Source: Candidatus Omnitrophota bacterium (GTDB taxonomy: Bacteria; Ratteibacteria; UBA8468; B48-G9; JAFGKM01). From it: DNA of 33,500 bases. This document shows, in pieces, positions 27,668 to 33,500 of this stretch. The notes beneath the pieces were generated by a model, which saw nothing but the letters and a program-made list of their open reading frames with translations, had not been told where the DNA came from and made no database searches. The DNA lies in assembly GCA_023818645.1 (NCBI GenBank), contig JAMWCJ010000011.1:1-33500 (forward strand). The letters run 5' to 3'. The stretch's first letter is position 1. Every line of letters begins with the position of its first letter. The position numbers and the translations under genes were made by a program.

Positions 27668-28680
27668 CCTTTATCTATTTCCTCCTTTAACTTTTTTATT
27701 TCTTCTTCTACCTTTTCTGAATTTTCTAAAGCACTTATCACTGCAACGCCGTCCGCTCCTTTTTCAATAACTTTTCTTGCATTTTCTATATTTATACCCC
27801 CTATTCCAATAAGAGGTATAGATATCTTCTCTTTAACTTTTTTTAAAATATCTAAGCCAATTGGTTTTTTTTCTATTTTTGTTGGTGATTTAAAAATTGA
27901 ACCGATAGCAACATAATCTATATCTTTGTTTTTTATTCTTTCTATGTCTTCTATATTTTCTGTTGAAACTCCAACTATTTTTTCTGGTAATATTTTTCTC
28001 ACATCATCAATATCTAAATCATTCCTTCCTATATGAACTCCATCTCCTTCACATAAAAAACATATATCAACTCTATCATTAATTATATATATTATCTCAT
28101 TTGGAATATTTTTTTTCAATATATTCGCTATTTTTAAAAAAAATTTTGTATTTTCGCCTTTATATCTGAGTTGGACTATGTTTGGTTTCCCTTTAATTAC
28201 ACCTTCAGAAAACTTTAAAAATTGTTTCTCATCTTCTTTAAGATTAAGTATTACATATAGACATGGAAGATTTATTTTTTTTCTTGAGATTTTGGTAATA
28301 ACTCTTTTCTCGTACTCATAAATTTCAAATCTTAAATTATGAAAGAAAGAAACACTTTCTGGATTAATAATTTTTGAATATTCTTCAAGAACTCTTAATG
28401 CCTCTTCAACCCTGAAAAAATTGGTTTCTATAATTTGCTTTAAGTTTAATTTTTCTTTTCTATTTAAATCTCTTCCTATATCCTCTTGAGATGCTCTTTG
28501 ACTTTTCAATTGTTCAGAAGGGAAAAACTTTAAAACACCTTTTGAAAAGTTCTGCCTTATTTCTTTTATTTTTTCCAAAAGTTGCTTATCCTTACATATA
28601 AATCTCACAGATTCTTCAATCACTCTGAATCCTTCTCTTGCTCTATTAAAATTCACATCAATAATCCTTAAAATTTTCAT
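27637..28680 (-). CDS. thiE: Thiamine-phosphate synthase with N-terminal ThiD2-type domain
   Basis: LRIIDVNFNRAREGFRVIEESVRF (ThiD2-like N-domain); VQLRYKGENT, IINDRVDICFLCEGDGVHIGRNDL, IPLIGIGGINIENA (ThiE). Confidence 0.92.
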   Translation of the reverse strand: MKILRIIDVNFNRAREGFRVIEESVRFICKDKQLLEKIKEIRQNFSKGVLKFFPSEQLKSQRASQEDIGRDLNRKEKLNLKQIIETNFFRVEEALRVLEEYSKIINPESVSFFHNLRFEIYEYEKRVITKISRKKINLPCLYVILNLKEDEKQFLKFSEGVIKGKPNIVQLRYKGENTKFFLKIANILKKNIPNEIIYIINDRVDICFLCEGDGVHIGRNDLDIDDVRKILPEKIVGVSTENIEDIERIKNKDIDYVAIGSIFKSPTKIEKKPIGLDILKKVKEKISIPLIGIGGINIENARKVIEKGADGVAVISALENSEKVEEEIKKLKEEIDKGWKKRKKRII

Positions 28681-29140
28681 ATATTTTCCTTATTAAATTT
28701 GTTGTTGAATATTTTTTATATAAAGGAACAATAATAACTTTACCCCCATATTTTTTAATAATATCTTTACCTATAACCTCTTCTTCTTTATAATCTCCTC
28801 CTTTAATAATAAAATTTGGTAAAATTGTTTTTATCAATTTCTTAGGTGTTTTCTCTTCAAAAATAACAACATAATCTACCATTGAAAAACAAGATAAAAT
28901 TTCACATCTCCCTTTTTGGTCAATTATAGGCCTTCCCTTCCCTTTTATCATTCTAATTGATTTATCACTATTAAGCCCTACTATTAAAATATCTCCCATT
29001 GATTTCGCTTTTTTTAAAACCCTTATATGACCTGGATGAATAATATCAAAACATCCATTTGTAAAAACAATAGTTTTCCCTTCTCTTTTTAATTTTAAAG
29101 ATATTTTTTTTATTTCTTCTATAGTTTTTACTTTATGCAT
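28658..29140 (-). CDS. rfaE2: D-glycero-beta-D-manno-heptose 1-phosphate adenylyltransferase-like (RfaE2 domain only)
   Basis: VFTNGCFDIIHPGHIRVLKKAKSMGDILIVGLNSDKSIRMIKGKGRPI; FIIKGGDYKEEEVIG. Confidence 0.92.
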   Translation of the reverse strand: MHKVKTIEEIKKISLKLKREGKTIVFTNGCFDIIHPGHIRVLKKAKSMGDILIVGLNSDKSIRMIKGKGRPIIDQKGRCEILSCFSMVDYVVIFEEKTPKKLIKTILPNFIIKGGDYKEEEVIGKDIIKKYGGKVIIVPLYKKYSTTNLIRKIYENFKDY

Positions 29141-29142
29141 TT

Positions 29143-29724
29143 TTAAAATTCTTCTTCAATCAAAGAGCATAGAAGGTGATAAATAATTAAATGTATCTGT
29201 TGAACTTTATATGTTTCTTTTGATGGGACTGAAATAACAAAGTCAGATATTCTCTCAAGAGTATTAGGAAGTTTTCCTGTAATTGAGATGACCTTAATTT
29301 TCTTTTGTTTTGCAATATTTGCTGCCTTAATTACATTTTTTGACTCTCCAGAAGTTGAAAAACATATAAGAATATCATTTTCTTTACCAATTGCCTTAAG
29401 TTGTTTTGAAAATACTTCATCAAAAGAATAATCATTTGCTATACTTGTTAAAACAGATGTGTCTGTTGTTAAAGAAATAAAAGGAAGAGGGTCTCTTTCT
29501 TTCTTAAATCTATTAACCATTTCTCCTGCAAAATGTTGACAGTCAGCACTACTCCCACCATTTCCACAAAGAAGAATTTTATTACCATCTTTTATACATT
29601 TAACAATTATTTCAGAAATTTTTATAAGATTTTCATTAAATTGATTGGAAAAAACAACTTTTACAAGTTTTAAATGATTTTTTACTTCCTTCTCTAAAAA
29701 TTTAAGTTTCTTTTGATTCTTCAT
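29143..29724 (-). CDS. gmhA: Sedoheptulose-7-phosphate isomerase
   Basis: GNKILLCGNGGSSADCQHFAGEMVNRF, ICFSTSGESKNVIKAA. Start set at the ATG at 29724, reducing overlap with the upstream gene. Confidence 0.92.
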   Translation of the reverse strand: MKNQKKLKFLEKEVKNHLKLVKVVFSNQFNENLIKISEIIVKCIKDGNKILLCGNGGSSADCQHFAGEMVNRFKKERDPLPFISLTTDTSVLTSIANDYSFDEVFSKQLKAIGKENDILICFSTSGESKNVIKAANIAKQKKIKVISITGKLPNTLERISDFVISVPSKETYKVQQIHLIIYHLLCSLIEEEF

Positions 29725-30253
29725 TTTTTTCTTTTCTCGCTTCCCCAATAATATTTGAGACATAAATTTCTATATTTGCTATTCTTTCAATTCCAATTGT
29801 ATCCTGTAAATATCTTTTTATTAATTCCTGAATTGTACTGCATGTCTCTGTAACACTTAATTGAGAAATTATTTTTAAATTTACTTTTGTCTCAAGTCCT
29901 CTTGAAGTAACAAGTGCTTTGACTTTTATACCTTCTATCCCTTCTATATGTTTAATTATTGTAGAACTTATATAATCTTCAATTGCTTTAAGAGAAATCT
30001 TTACTTTTCCACCGGGATTGTCAAAAGAAACCGCTTTTGTTCTATAAATATAATCAATCCAGTTTACTATCCATATTATCCCAATAAATAAAACAAATAT
30101 TGCAAAAAAACCAACATTAACAGAATTTCTTTCTATAAAACTTATAAAGTTCTGGCATAATTCTTTATTTGAGAAGAAAGAAAGGAGACAAAAAACAAAA
30201 ATAATACCCATTATTATATAAATACTGGCAACAATTCTACTCCATATTCTCAT
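29702..30253 (-). CDS. amaP: Alkaline-shock membrane-anchor-like protein (AmaP/Asp23-related)
   Basis: Two N-terminal TM helices then VKISLKAIEDYISSTIIKHIEGIEGIKVKALVTSRGLETKVNLKI, an AmaP-like layout. Confidence 0.7.
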   Translation of the reverse strand: MRIWSRIVASIYIIMGIIFVFCLLSFFSNKELCQNFISFIERNSVNVGFFAIFVLFIGIIWIVNWIDYIYRTKAVSFDNPGGKVKISLKAIEDYISSTIIKHIEGIEGIKVKALVTSRGLETKVNLKIISQLSVTETCSTIQELIKRYLQDTIGIERIANIEIYVSNIIGEARKEKNEESKET

Positions 30254-30309
30254 TTTTCCCCCTGTTTTTTATATTTTCCTCAATTTTTCAAAAATAGTCA
30301 AATTTTCTT

Positions 30310-31635
30310 CTAAAACTTTATGTTTTTAAATTGTGGTAAATAATTTTTATTTTTCTCAAACATCTCACTTACCAATTGTTTAATCTCTCTTAAAGACAAA
30401 ACACTTGCTGTTAATGGATCATAACAAGCGGCATAATATACCATTTCTGGATTTCCAGTTAAAGCACCTTCAACAGCCATTTCTTCTACCGCAATATTTA
30501 TATTATTTAATGCAGCACATTGTGGGGGTAAAGGTCCAACATGTATATAATTTAAACCTCTTCTATTAACAAGAACTGGGACCTCAACACAAGCACCATA
30601 TGGAAGGTTTGGAATTATATTTAAATTAGGGACATTTCCATTAAATACATACGGTTCTCCTCCTAAATAAGCGTTAATTATATAAGAAGCATATTCATGA
30701 CCCCTTTCAAGATTAACTGGTTGTTGAAGATATTTTTTAATTTCATCTTTCCATATATCTTCTCTTTTAAGATATTCTTTTAAAATATAAGCATATTCTC
30801 CTGGATTCCAACCAGTACCTGGAAGACAGTATTTTTCAATTAAGTCCTGTCTTTTTCTAAACCACCAATTATATTCTGAATTATGTCCACTTGATTCTGT
30901 TACATAATATCCAAGTGCAAGAAACATTTCATTTCTTACAATCTCTTCTTTATAAATCTTTTCATTCTCCAAAATTGCTTTTTTTATTAATGGATATGCA
31001 TCTTTTCCGTCCTTTTTAAATTCAATAAACCATGCCTGATGATTAATTCCTGCACAAACATACTCAATCTGTTCAATCTTCGCTTCTATCCAACTTGCAA
31101 GCATCTCTGCTGTTCCTTGGACACTATGGCATAAACCAGTTATTTTTAAATTTGGAAATTGTTTTTGCATTGCTCTACATAACATTGACATTGGATTTGT
31201 ATAATTGAGAAAAATAGCATCAGGACAAAGTTGTTCAATGTCTTTACATATATCAAGCATAATAGGTATTGTTCTTAAAGCACGAAAAATTCCAGCAATC
31301 CCTCTTGTATCACCAACACAAAAATCCACTCCATATTTTTTAGGAATTTCAACATCATATCTCCATATTTTAACTCCTCCTGCAAGTATTGTACATATAA
31401 CTGCATCTGCATTTTTCAATGCTTTTCTTCTGTCCATTGTAACTTCAAGTTTTGCAGGATATTTTCCTATCTCAATAATTTTTTCCACCGCTTTTTTTAT
31501 AAATTCAAGCCGTTCTTCATCAATATCCATCAAAGAAATAGTTGAATCCCTTAAAAGTGGAAAAGTAAGTATATCTCTTACAAGGGTTCTTGTAAAACCA
31601 AAACTCCCTGCACCAATAAAAACAATTTTTGCCAT
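30310..31635 (-). CDS. Glycoside hydrolase family 4 (alpha-galactosidase/glucosidase-like, NAD-dependent)
   Basis: [69 protein letters not shown]. Confidence 0.94.
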   Translation of the reverse strand: MAKIVFIGAGSFGFTRTLVRDILTFPLLRDSTISLMDIDEERLEFIKKAVEKIIEIGKYPAKLEVTMDRRKALKNADAVICTILAGGVKIWRYDVEIPKKYGVDFCVGDTRGIAGIFRALRTIPIMLDICKDIEQLCPDAIFLNYTNPMSMLCRAMQKQFPNLKITGLCHSVQGTAEMLASWIEAKIEQIEYVCAGINHQAWFIEFKKDGKDAYPLIKKAILENEKIYKEEIVRNEMFLALGYYVTESSGHNSEYNWWFRKRQDLIEKYCLPGTGWNPGEYAYILKEYLKREDIWKDEIKKYLQQPVNLERGHEYASYIINAYLGGEPYVFNGNVPNLNIIPNLPYGACVEVPVLVNRRGLNYIHVGPLPPQCAALNNINIAVEEMAVEGALTGNPEMVYYAACYDPLTASVLSLREIKQLVSEMFEKNKNYLPQFKNIKF

Positions 31636-31661
31636 TTATCCTCCTTTTGAAATGATTAATT

Positions 31662-31689
31662 ATTTTAAACTTTTTACTCTTTATGTCAA
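31662..31689 (-). promoter_or_regulatory. Promoter for the GH4 gene
   Basis: Minus strand TTGACA (31684-31689) N16 TAAAAT (31662-31667). Confidence 0.65.
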
Positions 31690-31710
31690 AAACTATGATA
31701 AAATTTAAAT

Positions 31711-32388
31711 ATGATTGAAAATTACTCAATTTTGTTAAGTTTTATAGGTGGAGTTGGTTCTTTTTTCAGCCCCTGTGTTTTACCTTTAATCCCTATTTAT
31801 ATTTCATACATTACTGGTTATTCAATAGAAGAATTAAAAGAAGGACAAAATCTTTCATATAAAAAAATCCTGATTTCTTCCTTATTTTTTATAATTGGTT
31901 TTACTATTATTTTTACTTCACTTGGTGCATCTTCTACTTTTATAGGGAATTTCATTGGAACAAAAAAAATAATTTTTAGATTTATAGGTGGAGCGATAAT
32001 GATTATTTTTGGACTTCACATACTTGGAATTTTAAAAATTAAAAAACTGTATCAAGAAAAAAGAATAAGGATAAAAAAATTTAATTATAGGTATATGAGC
32101 GCATTTTTTTTAGGAATTGCTCTTGCTGGTGCATGGACTCCTTGTGTTGGACCTGTCCTTTCTTCAATATTAATCCTTGCTTCTATGGAGAAAACTATTA
32201 AGAGGGGAATAATTCTTTTATTCTTTTATTCTCTCGGAATAGGAATCCCTTTTATCATAATCTCTATTTTTTTAAAAAACACAATACTTTTTTTGAATAA
32301 AATAAAAAAACATTTCAGAAAGATTGAAATTTTTATGGGTCTTTTGCTTATTTTTTTAGGAATTTTTTTAATAATATCTACAAAGTAA
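31711..32388 (+). CDS. ccdA: Cytochrome c biogenesis / thiol-disulfide transmembrane protein, CcdA family
   Basis: GVGSFFSPCVLPLIPIYISYITG and AGAWTPCVGPVLSSILILAS, paired redox cysteines, six hydrophobic segments. Confidence 0.94.
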   Translation: MIENYSILLSFIGGVGSFFSPCVLPLIPIYISYITGYSIEELKEGQNLSYKKILISSLFFIIGFTIIFTSLGASSTFIGNFIGTKKIIFRFIGGAIMIIFGLHILGILKIKKLYQEKRIRIKKFNYRYMSAFFLGIALAGAWTPCVGPVLSSILILASMEKTIKRGIILLFFYSLGIGIPFIIISIFLKNTILFLNKIKKHFRKIEIFMGLLLIFLGIFLIISTK

Positions 32389-32439
32389 CAACAGGAAGGA
32401 GGAAATGATTTTGGGCTTAATGACTACAGATAAAATTTT

Positions 32440-33117
32440 TTATTTTTCTAATTTTTTGTGACATAGCCACCAGTCAAAACACTCAAATTCTCCTTTTTTA
32501 CTTTTCTCAAATCTTTCTCGGGCAGTCATTATATCTTTTGCTGGTGGTATTATAACATGATTTTTACCCACAACTTCACTTTCTGGCCACATTGCAGGCA
32601 TCGCCACTCCATACTTATCTGAAATTTGCATACCTTCAACTGCTCTTATAATCTCGTCTATATTTCTTCCAAGTTCCTGAGGGTAGTAAATTATTATTCT
32701 TATTATTCCCTTATCATCAACTACAAATACAGCCCTTACAGTATTTGTTCCTTTTCCAGGATGTATCAATCCTAAAGTTTCTGCCGCTTTACCAGTATCA
32801 GCAATAATAGGAAATTCAATTTCAACGCCAAGATTTTCTTTTATCCACTCTATCCATTTAATATGAGAAAAAACCTGATCAACAGAAAGACCTATTAATT
32901 CACAATTTAAATTTTTAAATTTTTCATACCTCTTTTGAAAAGCAACAAATTCTGTAGTACAAACTGGTGTAAAATCAGCAGGATGTGAAAATAAAACAAA
33001 CCATTTACCCTTAAAATATTCTGGCAAAAGCAATTCTCCATGTGTGGAAACAACTTTCATTTCCGGGAACTTATCACCTAAAAGAGGCAATCCCTTTCTT
33101 TCCTCTAAATTCCCCAT
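32440..33117 (-). CDS. Peroxiredoxin (Prx6/archaeal-like long form)
   Basis: [16 protein letters not shown]-terminal [11 protein letters not shown]. Confidence 0.95.
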   Translation of the reverse strand: MGNLEERKGLPLLGDKFPEMKVVSTHGELLLPEYFKGKWFVLFSHPADFTPVCTTEFVAFQKRYEKFKNLNCELIGLSVDQVFSHIKWIEWIKENLGVEIEFPIIADTGKAAETLGLIHPGKGTNTVRAVFVVDDKGIIRIIIYYPQELGRNIDEIIRAVEGMQISDKYGVAMPAMWPESEVVGKNHVIIPPAKDIMTARERFEKSKKGEFECFDWWLCHKKLEK

Positions 33118-33141
33118 ATTGACTCCTTTTTCTCACATCAA

Positions 33142-33170
33142 ATAATATAGTAAAAATATTCAAATGTCAA
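33142..33170 (-). promoter_or_regulatory. Promoter for the peroxiredoxin gene
   Basis: Minus strand TTGACA (33165-33170) N17 TATTAT (33142-33147). Confidence 0.7.
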
Positions 33171-33281
33171 TTAAACAAGAAAAGAAAGACATCTGTTAAC
33201 ATATTTTATTGTAAGAATGTCTTTATTAATATCTGTTCTATTGATTCTATTTTCTGAAATAAAAAGTTATATCTCTCTTTA

Positions 33282-33310
33282 TTTACATTTTCTTTTCCCC
33301 TTGTTATAAT
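33282..33310 (+). promoter_or_regulatory. Promoter for the 33331 ORF
   Basis: TTTACA (33282-33287) N17 TATAAT (33305-33310). Confidence 0.65.
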
Positions 33311-33330
33311 ATTTTTAAAGGAGTTAAATT

Positions 33331-33500
33331 ATGGAATTGACAAAAGAACTTTATGAAGCAATAGTTACAATAATTGAGGATAAAGTAAAGGATATAAAAG
33401 TTACAAGAGAAGAATTTGATGCATTAAGAAATGTTGTTGGTGAATTAGTTATTGCACAGAAGAAGACAGAAGAAAAATTGAATGAGTTAGCCCAGGCACA
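33331..33500 (+). CDS. 5' part of a coiled-coil protein (runs off window)
   Basis: AAAGGAG SD, ATG at 33331: MELTKELYEAIVTIIEDKVKDIKVTREEFDALRNVVGELVIAQKKTEEKLNELAQA..., heptad-like. Confidence 0.65.
   Translation, partial: MELTKELYEAIVTIIEDKVKDIKVTREEFDALRNVVGELVIAQKKTEEKLNELAQA

Noticed and set aside
31205-31708. 167-aa plus-strand ORF
   Set aside because: Antisense to GH4, which carries full family motifs.
1-33500. CRISPR array, transposon, prophage or toxin-antitoxin/defence island
   Set aside because: No periodic direct repeats, terminal inverted repeats, integrase/transposase or known defence-effector motifs seen by eye on either strand.

Overview
AT-rich bacterial window (33.5 kb), densely coded, with many overlapping genes and a purine-rich coding strand. 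The tandem '[10 protein letters not shown]' type IV pilin-like genes, UroD-family homolog and CspA/GT4/GH4 mix suggest an uncultured, possibly thermophilic lineage (Omnitrophota/PVC-like), but that placement is inference. Most content is conserved housekeeping: nadE, exbB-like, hup, lepB, dnaG-rpoD, mtaB, amaP-gmhA-rfaE2-thiE-ftsH-folE, GH4, ccdA, peroxiredoxin, cspA and one tRNA-Glu(CTC). No CRISPR array, transposase, integrase, phage genes or recognisable defence island were found. Items most worth a second look: (i) an AsmA-like gene split by a frameshift at an A10 tract (mutation, assembly error or slippage); (ii) a tightly coupled PHP / YHS / DnaQ-WYL trio whose YHS gene (53 aa) is missing from the ORF track; (iii) an inverted HTH-REC regulator 1 nt downstream of a radical-SAM/HhH protein; (iv) a GT4 fused to a probable alpha/alpha-barrel; (v) three tandem pilin paralogs with near-identical 5' ends and degraded H-X-DG motifs; (vi) a TPR / plug-less beta-barrel pair. 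I do not see a clear, complete novel system; the PHP-YHS-DnaQ/WYL module is the best candidate. All family calls were made by eye from motifs; no database search was run.
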